Shown: positions 49,667 through 62,105, counted from the stretch's first letter. The stretch is 64,000 nucleotides of DNA from Hydractinia symbiolongicarpus (GCF_029227915.1 NC_079885.1:15201001-15265000); one strand, 5' to 3'. Notes: generated by a model from the sequence alone, not told the origin. Program-made: numbers and translations.

Positions 49667-50116
49667 ATTGACTATTTCACGTTACATTATTTATTATTAC
49701 GACTGTGACGTATCTTTTTTACGCAATAGCCGCTGAGTAAATCAAGTAAGGGACGTGATTAGAAGTTGCTTTCCCTTCAAACCGGCTACAATCTTGCTGC
49801 AATAAATGCGCCACGTCGCAAATAAATGGATTACGAGCGTCAGACAAAGAAAATGGCGATGTAGTTGCTTTGCTAATTAACTTTGTCATATGAAAATTAA
49901 GTCTGAAAGCACCCTAGATTTCCTTCGTTGGAACTTTTTACCGGAAATCTTAAAGCGCATGGTTGTCGTAAAGAATCGATAGCGCTTAAAAAGAGCTTTC
50001 AAATGCACATAAACACGACCTATTTCGGATGATCCAGTCAAGAAATATGACCTTTAAAGTTAGAACCATTTTCGATGTAATGTGCTAATAAATCGTAGAT
50101 ATCTGCCCGTTTGTTT

Positions 50117-50235
50117 GTCTACGACCATACCACGATGAACACACCTGTTCTCGTCCGATCACGGAAGTTAAGAATCCACGGGCCGGGATAGTACTTGGAT
50201 GGAGGACCGCCTAGGAACTCCCGGTGTCGTAGGCT
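50117..50235 (+). rRNA. 5S rRNA copy 89, class B3
   Basis: C57A, G61C, T62A and G87A, with G75 intact and G97A added. The downstream run reads GTATATTTTTTAC. Confidence 0.92.
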
Positions 50236-50685
50236 ATTGACTTTTTCACGTTACATTATTTAGCATTACGACTGTGACGTATATTTTTTACGCAATAGCC
50301 GCTGAGTAAATCAAGTAAGGGACGTGATTAGAAGTTTCTTTCCCTTCAAAAGGGCTACGATCTGGCAGCATTAAATGCGCCACGTCGCAAATGAATGGAT
50401 TACGAGCGTCAGACAAAGAAAATGGCGATGTAGTTAATTTGCTAATTAACTTTGTCATATGAAAATTAAGTCTCAAAGTACCCTAGATTGCCTTCGTTGG
50501 AACTTTTTACCGGAAATCTTAAAGCGCATGCTTGTCGTAATTAGTGGATAGCGCTTGAAATGAACTTTCAAATGCACATAAACACGACCTATTTCGGATG
50601 ATCCAGTCAAGAAATATGACCTTTAAAGTTTAAACCATTTTCGATGTAATGTGCTAATAAATCGTAGATATCTGCCCGTTTGTTT

Positions 50686-50804
50686 GTTTACGACCATACC
50701 ACGATGAACACACCTGTTCTCGTCCGATCACGGAAGTTAAGCATCGTCGGGCCGGGATAGTACTTGGATGGGGGACCGCCTGGGAACTCCCGGTGTCGTA
50801 GGCT
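50686..50804 (+). rRNA. 5S rRNA copy 90, class B
   Basis: Only C3T. T5 present. Likely functional. Confidence 0.96.
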
Positions 50805-51254
50805 ATTGACTTTTTCACGTTACATTATTTATCATTACGACTGTGACGTATCTTTTTTACGAAATAGCCGCTGAGTAAATCAAGAAAGAGACATGATTAG
50901 AAGTTGCTTTCCCTTCAAAACGGCTACGATCTGGCAGCAATAAATGCGCCAAGTCGCAAATGAATGGATTACGAGCGTCAGACAAAGAAAATGGCGATGT
51001 AGTTACTTTGCTAATTAACTTTGTCATATGAAAATTAAGTCGGAAAGCACCCTAGATTCCCTTCGTTGGAACTTTTTACCGGAAATCTTAAAGCGCATGG
51101 TTGTCGTAAGTAGTGGATAGCGCTTGAAATGAGCTTTCAAATGCACATAAACACGACCTATTTCGGATGATCCAGTCAAGAAATATGACCTTTAAAGTTT
51201 GAACCATTTTTGATGTAATGTGCTAATAAATCGTTGATATCTGCCCGTTTGTTT

Positions 51255-51373
51255 GTCTACGACCATACCACGATGAACACACCTGTTCTCGTCCGATCAC
51301 AGAAGTTATGCATCGTCGGGTCGGGATAGTACTTGGATGGGGGACCGCCTGGGATCTCCCGGTGTCGTAGGCT
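51255..51373 (+). rRNA. 5S rRNA copy 91, class A with G7
   Basis: Class A body with G47A. Confidence 0.93.
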
Positions 51374-51823
51374 ATTGACTATTTCACGTTACATTATTTA
51401 TTATTACGACTGTGACGTATCTTTTTTACGCAATAGCCGCTGAGTAAATCAAGTAAGGGACGTGATTAGAAGTTGCTTTCCCTTGAAAACGGCTACAATC
51501 TTGCTGCAATAAATGCGCCACGTCGCAAATAAATGGATTACGAGCGTCAGACAAAGAAAATGGCGATGTAGTTGCTTTGCTAATTAACTTTGTCATATGA
51601 AAATTAAGTCTGAAAGCACCCTAGATTTCCTTCGTTGGAACTTTTTACCGGAAATCTTAAAGCGCATGGTTGTCGTAAAGAATCGATAGCGCTTAAAAAG
51701 AGCTTTCAAATGCACATAAACACGACCTATTTCGGATGATCCAGTCAAGAAATATGACCTTTAAAGTTTAAACCATTTCCGATGTAATGTGCTAATAAAT
51801 CGTAGATATGTGACTGTTTGTTT

Positions 51824-51941
51824 GTTTACGACCATACCACGATGAACACACCTCTTCTCGCCCGATCACGGAAGTTAAGCATCGTCGGGCCGGGATAGTA
51901 CTTGGATGGGGACCGCCTGGGATCTCCCGGTGTCGTAGGCT
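51824..51941 (+). rRNA. 5S rRNA copy 92, recombinant, 118 bp
   Basis: Same allele as copy 84. Confidence 0.92.
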
Positions 51942-52391
51942 ATTGACTATTTCACGTTACATTATTTATTATTACGACTGTGACGTATCTTTTTTACGCA
52001 ATAGCCGCTGAGTAAATCAAGTAAGGGACGTGATTAGAAGTTGCTTTCCCTTCAAACCGGCTACAATCTTGCTGCAATAAATGCGCCACGTCGCAAATAA
52101 ATGGATTACGAGCGTCAGACAAAGAAAATGGCGATGTAGTTGCTTTGCTAATTAACTTTGTCATATGAAAATTAAGTCTGAAAGCACCCTAGATTTCCTT
52201 CGTTGGAACTTTTTACCGGAAATCTTAAAGCGCATGGTTGTCGTAAAGAATCGATAGCGCTTAAAAAGAGCTTTCAAATGCACATAAACACGACCTATTT
52301 CGGATGATCCAGTCAAGAAATATGACCTTTAAAGTTAGAACCATTTTCGATGTAATGTGCTAATAAATCGTAGATATCTGCCCGTTTGTTT

Positions 52392-52510
52392 GTCTACGAC
52401 CATACCACGATGAACACACCTGTTCTCGTCCGATCACGGAAGTTAAGAATCCACGGGCCGGGATAGTACTTGGATGGAGGACCGCCTGGGAACTCCCGGT
52501 GTCGTAGGCT
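52392..52510 (+). rRNA. 5S rRNA copy 93, class B3
   Basis: C57A, G61C, T62A and G87A. G75 intact. Confidence 0.92.
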
Positions 52511-52960
52511 ATTGACTTTTTCACGTTACATTATTTAGCATTACGACTGTGACGTATCTTTTTTACGCAATAGCCGCTGAGTAAATCAAGTAAGGGACGT
52601 GATTAGAAGTTTCTTTCCCTTCAAAAGGGCTACGATCTGGCAGCATTAAATGCGCCACGTCGCAAATGAATGGATTACGAGCGTCAGACAAAGAAAATGG
52701 CGATGTAGTTAATTTGCTAATTAACTTTGTCATATGAAAATTAAGTCTGAAAGTACCCTAGATTGCCTTCGTTGGAACTTTTTACCGGAAATCTTAAAGC
52801 GCATGCTTGTCGTAATTAGTGGATAGCGCTTGAAATGAACTTTCAAATGCACATAAACACGACCTATTTCGGATGATCCAGTCAAGAAATATGACCTTTA
52901 AAGTTTAAACCATTTTCGATGTAATGTGCTAATAAATCGTAGATATCTGCCCGTTTGTTT

Positions 52961-53079
52961 GTTTACGACCATACCACGATGAACACACCTGTTCTCGTCC
53001 GATCACGGAAGTTAAGCATCGTCGGGCCGGGATAGTACTTGGATGGGGGACCGCCTGGGAACTCCCGGTGTCGTAGGCT
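52961..53079 (+). rRNA. 5S rRNA copy 94, class B
   Basis: Only C3T. T5 present. Likely functional. Confidence 0.96.
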
Positions 53080-53529
53080 ATTGACTTTTTCACGTTACAT
53101 TATTTATCATTACGACTGTGACGTATCTTTTTTACGAAATAGCCGCTGAGTAAATCAAGAAAGAGACATGATTAGAAGTTGCTTTCCCTTCAAAACGGCT
53201 ACGATCTGGCAGCAATAAATGCGCCAAGTCGCAAATGAATGGATTACGAGCGTCAGACAAAGAAAATGGCGATGTAGTTACTTTGCTAATTAACTTTGTC
53301 ATATGAAAATTAAGTCGGAAAGCACCCTAGATTCCCTTCGTTGGAACTTTTTACCGGAAATCTTAAAGCGCATGGTTGTCGTAAGTAGTGGATAGCGCTT
53401 GAAATGAGCTTTCAAATGCACATAAACACGACCTATTTCGGATGATCCAGTCAAGAAATATGACCTTTAAAGTTTGAACCATTTTTGATGTAATGTGCTA
53501 ATAAATCGTTGATATCTGCCCGTTTGTTT

Positions 53530-53648
53530 GTCTACGACCATACCACGATGAACACACCTGTTCTCGTCCGATCACAGAAGTTATGCATCGTCGGGTCGGG
53601 ATAGTACTTGGATGGGGGACCGCCTGGGATCTCCCGGTGTCGTAGGCT
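53530..53648 (+). rRNA. 5S rRNA copy 95, class A with G7
   Basis: Class A body with G47A. Its spacer soon turns into the ACGAAATAGCC type usually after B copies, marking the end of the tetrameric block. Confidence 0.93.
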
Positions 53649-54098
53649 ATTGACTATTTCACGTTACATTATTTATCATTACGACTGTGACGTATCTTTT
53701 TTACGAAATAGCCGCTGAGTAAATCAAGAAAGAGACATAATTAGAAGTTGCTTTCCCTTCAAAACGGCTACGATCTGGCAGCAATAAATGCGCCAAGTCG
53801 CAAATGAATGGATTACGAGCGTCAGACAAAGAAAATGGCGATGTAGTTAATTTGCTAATTAACTTTGTCATATGAAAATTAAGTCTGAAAGTACCCTAGA
53901 TTGCCTTCGTTGGAACTTTTTACCGGAAATCTTAAAGCGCATGGTTGTTGTAATTAATCGATAGCGCCTGAAATGAGCTTTCAAATGCACATAAACACGA
54001 CCTATTTCGAATAATCCAGTCAAGAAATATGACCTTTAAAGTTTAAACCATTTTCGATGTAATGTGCTAATAAATCGTAGATATCTGCCCGTTTGTTT

Positions 54099-54216
54099 GT
54101 CTACGACCATACCACGATGAACACACCTGTTCTCGTCCGATCACGGAAGTTAAGCATCGTCGGCCAGGATAAAACTTGGATGGGGGACCGCCTGGGAACT
54201 CCCGGTGTCGTAGGCT
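54099..54216 (+). rRNA. 5S rRNA copy 96, class B variant, 118 bp
   Basis: One G of 64-66 deleted, G69A, G75A and T76A (GGCCAGGATAAAAC). Helix V and the loop E strand are damaged. T5 present. Same as copy 110. Likely a pseudogene. Confidence 0.92.
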
Positions 54217-54666
54217 ATTGACTTTTTCACGTTACATTATTTATCATTACGACTGTGACGTATCTTTTTTACGCAATAGCCCCTGAGTAAATCAAGTAAG
54301 GGACGTGATTAGAAGATGCTTTCCCTTCAAAACGGCTACAATCTTGCTGCAATAAATGCGCCACGTCGCAAATAAATGGATTACGAGCGTCAGACAAAGA
54401 AAATGGCGATGTAGTTAATTTGCTAATTAACTTTGTCATATGAAAATTAAGTCTGCAAGTACCCTAGATTGCCTTCGTTGGAACTTTTTACCGGAAATCA
54501 TAAAGCGCATTATTGTTGTCAAGAATCGATAGCGCTTAAAAAGAGCTGTCAAATGCACATAAACACGACCTATTTCGAATGATCCAGTCAAGAAATATGA
54601 CCTTTAAAGTTTGAACCATTTTCGATGTAATGTGCTAATAAATCGTTGATATCTGCCCGTTTGTTT

Positions 54667-54785
54667 GTCTACGACCATACCACGATGAACACACCTGTTC
54701 TCGTCCGATCACGGAAGTTATGCATCGTCGGGTCGGGATAGTACTTGGATGGGGGACCGCCTGGGATCTCCCGGTGTCGTAGGCT
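54667..54785 (+). rRNA. 5S rRNA copy 97, class A with G7
   Basis: A55T, C67T, A101T and CTATTTC, no other change. Followed by the 504-bp rearranged spacer. Confidence 0.93.
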
Positions 54786-55289
54786 ATTGACTATTTCACG
54801 TTACATTATTTAGCATTACGACTGTGACGTATCTTTTTTACGCAATAGCCGCTGAGTAAATCAAGTAAGGGACGTGATTAGAAGTTTCTTTCCCTTCAAA
54901 AGGGCTACGATCTGGCAGCATTAAATGCGCCACGTCGCAAATGAATGGACTACGAGCGTCAGACAAAGAAAATGGCGATGTAGTTAATTTGCTAATTAAC
55001 TTTGTCATATGAAAATTAAGTCTGCAAGTACCCTAGATTGCCTTCGTTGGAACTTTTTACCAAAAGAGCTGTCAAATGCAAGTACCCTAGATTTCCTTCG
55101 TTGGAACTTTTTACCGGAAATCTTAAAGCGCATGGTTGTCGTAAAGAATCGATAGCGCTTAAAAAGAGCTTTCAAATGCACATAAACACGACCTATTTCG
55201 GATGATCCAGTCAAGAAATATGACCTTTAAAGTTAGAACCATTTTCGATGTAATGTGCTAATAAATCGTAGATATCTGCCCGTTTGTTT
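54786..55289 (+). repeat. Rearranged long spacer (504 bp)
   Basis: A segment of 37 bases from CAAGTACCC to TTTTTACC is present twice, at 55025-55061 and 55079-55115, differing at GATTGCC/GATTTCC. Between them sit 17 bases (AAAAGAGCTGTCAAATG) that normally lie further downstream. Net gain is 54 bp. The first part is S2-like and the part after the second copy S1-like. It gives an accidental repeated minus-strand frame. Confidence 0.88.
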
Positions 55290-55408
55290 GTCTACGACCA
55301 TACCACGATGAACACACCTGTTCTCGTCCGATCACGGAAGTTAAGAATCCTCGGGCCGGGATAGTACTTGGAAGGAGGACCGCCTGGGAACTCCCGGTGT
55401 CGTAGGCT
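55290..55408 (+). rRNA. 5S rRNA copy 98, class B3'
   Basis: C57A and G61C (AAGAATCCTCGGG) with T84A and G87A. Two helix II pairs are broken. T5 present. Confidence 0.92.
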
Positions 55409-55858
55409 ATTGACTTTTTCACGTTACATTATTTAGCATTACGACTGTGACGTATCTTTTTTACGCAATAGCCGCTGAGTAAATCAAGTAAGGGACGTGA
55501 TTAGAAGTTGCTTTCCCTTCAAACCGGCTACAATCTTGCTGCAATAAATGCGCCACATCGCAAATAAATGGATTACGAGCGTCAGACAAAGAAAATGGCG
55601 ATGTAGTTGCTTTGCTAATTAACTTTGTCATATGAAAATTAAGTCTGAAAGCACCCTAGATTTCCTTCGTTGGAACTTTTTACCGGAAATCTTAAAGCGC
55701 ATGGATGTCGTAAAGAATCGATAGCGCTTAAAAAGAGCTTACAAATGCACATAAACACGACCTATTTCGGATGATCCAGTCAAGAAATATGACCTTTAAA
55801 GTTAGAACCATTTTCGATGTAATGTGCTAATAAATCGTAGATATCTGCCCGTTTGTTT

Positions 55859-55977
55859 GTTTACGACCATACCACGATGAACACACCTGTTCTCGTCCGA
55901 TCACGGAAGTTAAGCATCGTCGGGCCGGGATAGTACTTGGATGGGGGACCGCCTGGGAACTCCCGGTGTCGTAGGCT
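55859..55977 (+). rRNA. 5S rRNA copy 99, class B
   Basis: Only C3T. T5 present. Likely functional. Confidence 0.96.
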
Positions 55978-56427
55978 ATTGACTTTTTCACGTTACATTA
56001 TTTATCATTACGACTGTGACGTATCTTTTTTACGAAATAGCCGGTGAGTAAATCAAGAAAGAGACATGATTAGAAGTTGCTTTCGCTTCAAAACGGCTAC
56101 GATCTGGCAGCAATAAATGCGCCAAGTCGCAAATGAATGGATTACGAGCGTCAGACAAAGAAAATGGCGATGTAGTTACTTTGCTAATTAACTTTGTCAT
56201 ATGAAAATTAAGTCGGAAAGCACCCTAGATTCCCTTCGTTGGAACTTTTTACCGGAAATCTTAAAGCGCATGGTTGTCGTAATTAGTGGATAGCGCTTGA
56301 AATGAGCTTTCAAATGCACATAAACACGACCTATTTCGGATGATCCAGTCAAGAAATATGACCTTTAAAGTTTGGACCATTTTTGATGTAATGTGCTAAT
56401 AAATCGTAGATATCTGCCCGTTTGTTT

Positions 56428-56546
56428 GTCTACGACCATACCACGATGAACACACCTGTTCTCGTCCGATCACGGAAGTTAAGAATCCTCGGGCCGGGAT
56501 AGTACTTGGATGGAGGACCGCCTGAGAACTCCCGGTGTCGTAGGGT
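56428..56546 (+). rRNA. 5S rRNA copy 100, class B3'
   Basis: C57A, G61C, G87A, G98A and C118G. C118G breaks the terminal G1-C118 pair. Probably a pseudogene. Confidence 0.92.
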
Positions 56547-56996
56547 ATTGACTTTTTCACGTTACATTATTTAGCATTACGACTGTGACGTATCTTTTTT
56601 ACGAAATAGCCGGTGAGTAAATCAAGAAAGAGACATGATTAGAAGTTGCTTTCCCTTCAAAACGGCTACGATCTGGCAGCAATAAATGCGCCAAGTCGCA
56701 AATGAATGGATTACGAGCGTCAGACAAAGAAAATGGCGATGTAGTTACTTTGCTAATTAACTTTGTCATATGAAAATTAAGTCGGAAAGCACCCTAGATT
56801 CCCTTCGTTGTAACTTTTTACCGGAAATCTTAAAGCCCATGGTTGTCGTAATTAGTGGATAGCGCTTGAAATGAGCTTTCAAATGCACATAAACACGACC
56901 TATTTCGGATGATCCAGTCAAGAAATATGACCTTTAAAGTTTGAACCATTTTTGATGTAATGTGCTAATAAATCGTAGATATCTGCCCGTTTGTTT

Positions 56997-57115
56997 GTCT
57001 ACGACCATACCACGATGAACACACCTGTTCTCGTCCGATCACGGAAGTTAAGAATCCTCGGGCCGGGATAGTACTTGGATGGAGGACCACCTGGGAACTC
57101 CCGGTGTCGTAGGCT
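56997..57115 (+). rRNA. 5S rRNA copy 101, class B3'
   Basis: C57A, G61C, G87A and G93A. T5 followed by CCCG. Confidence 0.92.
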
Positions 57116-57565
57116 ATTGACTTTTTCCCGTTACATTATTTAGCATTACGACTGTGACGTATCTTTTTTACGCAATAGCCGCTGAGTAAATCAAGTTAGG
57201 GACGTGATTAGATGTTTCTTTCCCTTCAAAAGGGCTACGATCTGGCAGCATTAAATGCGCCACGTCGCAAATGAATGGATTACGAGCGTCAGACAAAGAA
57301 AATGGCGATGTAGTTAATTTGCTAATTAACTTTGTCATATGAAAATTAAGTCTGAAAGTACCCTAGATTGCCTTCGTTGGAACTTTTTACCGGAAATCTT
57401 GAAGCGCATGGTTGTCGTAATTAGTGGATAGCGCTTGAAATGAGCTTTCAAATGCACATAAACACGACCTATTTCGGATGATCCAGTCAAGAAATATGAC
57501 CTTTAAAGTTTGAACCATTTTTGATGTAATGTGCTAATAAATCGTAGATATCTGCCCGTTTGTTT

Positions 57566-57684
57566 GTCTACGACCATACCACGATGAACACACCTGTTCT
57601 CGTCCGATCACGGAAGTTAAGAATCCTCGGGCCGGGATAGTACTTGGATGGAGGACCGCCTGGGAACTCTCGGTGTCGTAGGCT
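57566..57684 (+). rRNA. 5S rRNA copy 102, class B3'
   Basis: C57A, G61C, G87A and C105T (G70-U105 wobble). Confidence 0.92.
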
Positions 57685-58133
57685 ATTGACTTTTTCACGT
57701 TACATTATTTAGCATTACGACTGTGACGTATCTTTTTTACGCAATAGCCGCTGAGTAAATCAAGTTAGGGACGTGATTAGATGTTTCTTTCCCTTCAAAA
57801 GGGCTACGATCTGGCAGCATTAAATGCGCCACGTCGCAAATGAATGGATTACGAGCGTCAGACAAAGAAAATGGCGATGTAGTTAATTTGCTAATTAACT
57901 TTGTATATGAAAATTAAGTCTGAAAGTACCCTAGATTGCCTTCGTTGGAACTTTTTACCGGAAATCTTGAAGCGCATGATTGTCGTAATTAGTGGATAGC
58001 GCTTGAAATGAGCTTTCAAATGCACATAAACACGACCTATTTCGGATGATCCAGTCAAGAAATATGACCTTTAAAGTTTAAACCATTTTCGATGTAATGT
58101 GCTAATAAATCGTAGATATCTGCCCGTTTGTTT

Positions 58134-58252
58134 GTCTACGACCATACCACGATGAACACACCTGTTCTCGTCCGATCACGGAAGTTAAGAATCCTCGGGC
58201 CGGGATAGTACTTGGATGGAGGACCGCCTGGGAACTCCCGGTGTCGTAGGCT
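58134..58252 (+). rRNA. 5S rRNA copy 103, class B3'
   Basis: C57A, G61C and G87A. Its spacer is nearly the same as those of copies 101 and 102 (TTAGATGTTTC), a recent local expansion. Confidence 0.92.
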
Positions 58253-58702
58253 ATTGACTTTTTCACGTTACATTATTTAGCATTACGACTGTGACGTATC
58301 TTTTTTACGCAATAGCCGCTGAGTAAATCAAGTTAGGGACGTGATTAGATGTTTCTTTCCCTTCAAAAGGGCTACGATCTGGCAGCATTAAATGCGCCAC
58401 GTCGCAAATGAATGGATTACGAGCGTCAGACAAAGAAAATGGCGATGTAGTTAATTTGCTAATTAACTTTGTCATATGAAAATTAAGTCTGAAAGTACCC
58501 TAGATTGCCTTCGTTGGAACTTTTTACCGGAAATCTTGAAGCGCATGGTTGTCGTAATTAGTGGATAGCGCTTGAAATGAGCTTTCAAATGCACATAAAC
58601 ACGACCTATTTCGGATGATCCAGTCAAGAAATATGACCTTTAAAGTTTAAACCATTTTCGATGTAATGTGCTAATAAATCGTAGATATCTGCCCGTTTGT
58701 TT

Positions 58703-58821
58703 GTCTACGACCATACCACGATGAACACACCTGTTCTCGTCTGATCACGGAAGTTAAGCATCGTCGGGCCAGGATAGTACTTGGATGGGGGACCGCCTGG
58801 GAACTCCCGCTGTCGTAGGCT
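58703..58821 (+). rRNA. 5S rRNA copy 104, class B
   Basis: C40T, G69A and G108C. The last two break two helix V pairs. Confidence 0.94.
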
Positions 58822-59268
58822 ATTGACTTTTTCACGTTACATTATTTATCATTACGACTGTGACGTATCTTTTTTACGCAACAGCCCCTGAGTAAATCAA
58901 GTAAGGCACGTGATTAGAAGATGCTTTCCCTTCAAAACGGCTACAATCTTGCTGCAATAAATGCGCCACGTCGCAAATAAATGGATTACGAGCGTCAGAC
59001 AAAAAAATGGCGATGTAGTTACTTTGCTAATTAACTTTGTCATATGAAAATTAAGTCTGAAAGTACCTAGATTGCCTTCGTTGGAACTTTTTACCGGAAA
59101 TCTTAAAGCGCATGGTTGTTGTAATTAATCGATAGCGCTTGAAATGAGCTTTCAAATGCACATAAACACGACCTATTTCGGATAATCCAGTCAAGAAATA
59201 TGACCTTTAAATTTAAACCATTTTCGATGTAATGTGCTAATAAATCGTAGATATCTGCCCGTTTGTTT

Positions 59269-59387
59269 GTCTACGACCATACCACGATGAACACACCTGT
59301 TCTCGTCCGATCACGGAAGTTAAGCATCGTCGGGCCAGGATAGTACTTGGATGGGGGACCGCCTTGGAACTCCCGGTGTCGTAGGCT
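59269..59387 (+). rRNA. 5S rRNA copy 105, class B
   Basis: G69A and G97T. G69A is shared with copies 104 and 107. Confidence 0.94.
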
Positions 59388-59837
59388 ATTGACTTTTTCA
59401 CGTTACATTATTTATCATTACGACAGTGACGTATCTTTTTTACGCAATAGCCCCTGAGTAAATCAAGTAAGGGACGTGATTAGAAGATGCTTTCCCTTCA
59501 AAACAGCTACAATCTTGCTGCAATAAATGCGCCACGTCGCAAATAAATGGATTACGAGCGTCAGACAAAGAAAATGGCGATGTAGTTACTTTGCTAATTA
59601 ACTTTGTCATATGAAAATTAAGTCTGAAAGCACCCCAGATTTCCTTCGTTGGAACTTTTTACCGGAAATCTTAAAGCGCATGGTTGTCGTAAAGAATCGA
59701 TAGCGCTTGAAATGAGCTTTCAAATGCACATAAACACGACCTATTTCGGATGATCCAGTCAAGAAATATGACCTTTAAAGTTTAAACCATTTTCGATGTA
59801 ATGTGCTAATAAATCGTAGATATCTGCCCGTTTGTTT

Positions 59838-59956
59838 GTCTACGACCATACCACGATGAACACACCTGTTCTCGTCCGATCACGGAAGTTAAGAATCCTC
59901 GGGCCGGAATAGTATTTGGATGGGGGACCGCCTGGGAACTCCCGGTGTCGTAGGCT
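59838..59956 (+). rRNA. 5S rRNA copy 106, class B3' related
   Basis: C57A, G61C, G71A and C78T, with G87 intact. Mixture of B3' and other B marks. Confidence 0.92.
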
Positions 59957-60399
59957 ATTGACTTTTTCACGTTACATTATTTATCATTACGACTGTGACG
60001 TATCTTTTTTACGAAATAGCCGCTGAGTAAATCAGGAAAGAGACATGATTAGAAGTTGCTTTCCCTTCAAAACGGCTACGATCTGGCAGCAATAAATGCG
60101 CCAATTCGCAAATGAATGGATTAAGAGCGTCAGACAAAGAAAATGGCGATGTAGTTAATTTGCTAATTAACTTTGTCATATGAAAATTAAGTCTGAAAGT
60201 ACCTAGATTGCCTTCGTTGGAACTTTTTACCGGAAATCTTAAAGCGCATGGTTGTTGTAATTAATCGATAGCGCTTGAAATGAGCTTTCAAATGCACATA
60301 AACACGACCTATTTCGGATAATCCAGTCAAGAAATATGACCTTTAAAGTTTAAACCATTTTCGATGTAATGTGCTAATAAATCGTAGATCCGTTTGTTT

Positions 60400-60518
60400 G
60401 TCTACGACCATACCACGATGAACACACCTGTTCTCGTCCGATCACGAAAGTTAAGCATCGTCGGGCCAGGATAGTACTTGGATGGGGGACCGCCTGGGAA
60501 CTCCCGGTGTCGTAGGCT
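60400..60518 (+). rRNA. 5S rRNA copy 107, class B
   Basis: G48A and G69A. A 6-nt deletion just upstream (GTAGATCCGTTTG) moves the TATA-like element to -25, so transcription start selection could be disturbed. Confidence 0.94.
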
Positions 60519-60968
60519 ATTGACTTTTTCACGTTACATTATTTATCATTACGACTGTGACGTATCTTTTTTACGCAATAGCCCCTGAGTAAATCAAGTA
60601 AAGGACGTGATTAGAAGATGCTTTCCCTTCAAAACGGCTACAATCTTGCTGCAATAAATGCGCCACGTCGCAAATAAATGGATTACGAGCGTCAGACAAA
60701 GAAAATGGCGATGTAGTTACTTTGCTAATTAACTTTGTCATATGAAAATTAAATCTGAAAGCACCCCAGATTTCCTACGTTGGAACTTTTTACCGGAAAT
60801 CTTAAAGCGCATGGTTGTCGTAAAGAATCGATAGCGCTTGAAATGAGCTTTCAAATGCACATAAACACGACCTATTTCGGATGATCCAGTCAAGAAATAT
60901 GACCTTTAAAGTTTAAACCATTTTCGATGTAATGTGCTAATAAATCGTAGATATCTGCCCGTTTGTTT

Positions 60969-61087
60969 GTCTACGACCATACCACGATGAACACACCTGT
61001 TCTCGTCCGATCACGGAAGTTAAGCATCGTCGGGCCGGGATAGTACTTGGATTGGGGACCGCCTGGGAACTCCCGGTGTCGTAGGCT
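60969..61087 (+). rRNA. 5S rRNA copy 108, class B
   Basis: Only G85T, which breaks G85-C92 in helix IV. T5 present. Confidence 0.95.
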
Positions 61088-61536
61088 ATTGACTTTTTCA
61101 CGTTACATTATTTATCATTACGACTGTGACGTATCTTTTTTACGCAATAGCGCTGAGTAAATCAAGTAAGGGACGTTATTAGAAGTTTCTTTCCCTTCAA
61201 AGCGGCTACGATCTGGCTGCAATAAATGCGCCACGTCGCAAATCAATGGATTACGAGCGTCAGACAAAGAAAATGGCGATGTAGTTAATTTGCTAATTAA
61301 CTTTGTCATATGAAAATTAAGTCTGCAAGTACCCTAGATTGCCTTCGTTGGAACTTTTTACCGGAAATCATAAAGCGCATTATTGTTGCCCAGAATCGAT
61401 AGCGCTTAAAAAGAGTTGTCAAACGCACATAAACACGACCTATTTCGAATGATCCAGTCAAGAAATATGACCTTTAAAGTTTGAACCATTTTCGATGTAA
61501 TGTGCTAATAAATCGTAGATATCTGCCCGTTTGTTT

Positions 61537-61655
61537 GTCTACGACCATACCACGATGAACACACCTGTTCTCGTCCGATCACGGAAGTTAAGCATCGTCG
61601 GGCCGGGATAGTACTTGGATGGGGGACCGCCTGGGAACTCCCGGTGTCGTAGGCT
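61537..61655 (+). rRNA. 5S rRNA copy 109, class B consensus
   Basis: Exact class B consensus with T5, the only one right of 33 kb. Confidence 0.97.
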
Positions 61656-62105
61656 ATTGACTTTTTCACGTTACATTATTTATCATTACGACTGTGACGT
61701 ATCTTTTTTACGAAATAGCCGCTGAGTAAATCAAGAAAGAGACATGATTAGAAGTTGCTTTCCCTTCAAAACGGCTACGATCTGGCAGCAATAAATGCGC
61801 CAAGTCGCAAATGAATGGATTACGAGCGTCAGACAAAGAAAATGGCGATGTAGTTAATTTGCTAATTAACTTTGTCATATGAAAATTAAGTCTGAAAGTA
61901 CCCTAGATTGCCTTCGTTGGAACTTTTTACCGGAAATCTTAAAGCGCATGGTTGTTGTAATTAATCGATAGCGCCTGAAATGAGCTTTCAAATGCACATA
62001 AACACGACCTATTTCGAATAATCCAGTCAAGAAATATGACCTTTAAAGTTTAAACCATTTTCGATGTAATGTGCTAATAAATCGTAGATATCTGCCCGTT
62101 TGTTT

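Larger units (their letters stand above)
44998..53648 (+). repeat. Tetrameric higher-order repeat, 2,275 bp period, after a five-unit version
   Basis: Order B3, B with C3T, A with G47A, 118-bp recombinant. Tetramers start at 47842 and 50117, with three genes of the next at 52392. The preceding unit at 44998 has one additional gene (copy 83) and is 2,844 bp. Both B3 to B3 distances in the tetramers are exactly 2,275 bp. Confidence 0.87.
53660..55250 (+). repeat. Block duplicated at about 61667-63257
   Basis: Copies 96-97 and 110-111, the 118-bp gene, ATAGCGCCTGAAATG, ATAGCCCCTGAG and the 54-bp spacer rearrangement recur at offset 8,007 bp. The copies differ at few bases (C63T in copy 111, GATTAAC and AAACTTAAG in the later spacer). 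Edges approximate. Confidence 0.82.

Noticed and set aside
55005-55214. Minus-strand frame with an internal peptide repeat (also 63012-63221)
   Set aside because: The peptide repeat is the translated 54-bp spacer rearrangement, present twice through an 8,007-bp duplication. No start context, family match or conservation in other units.
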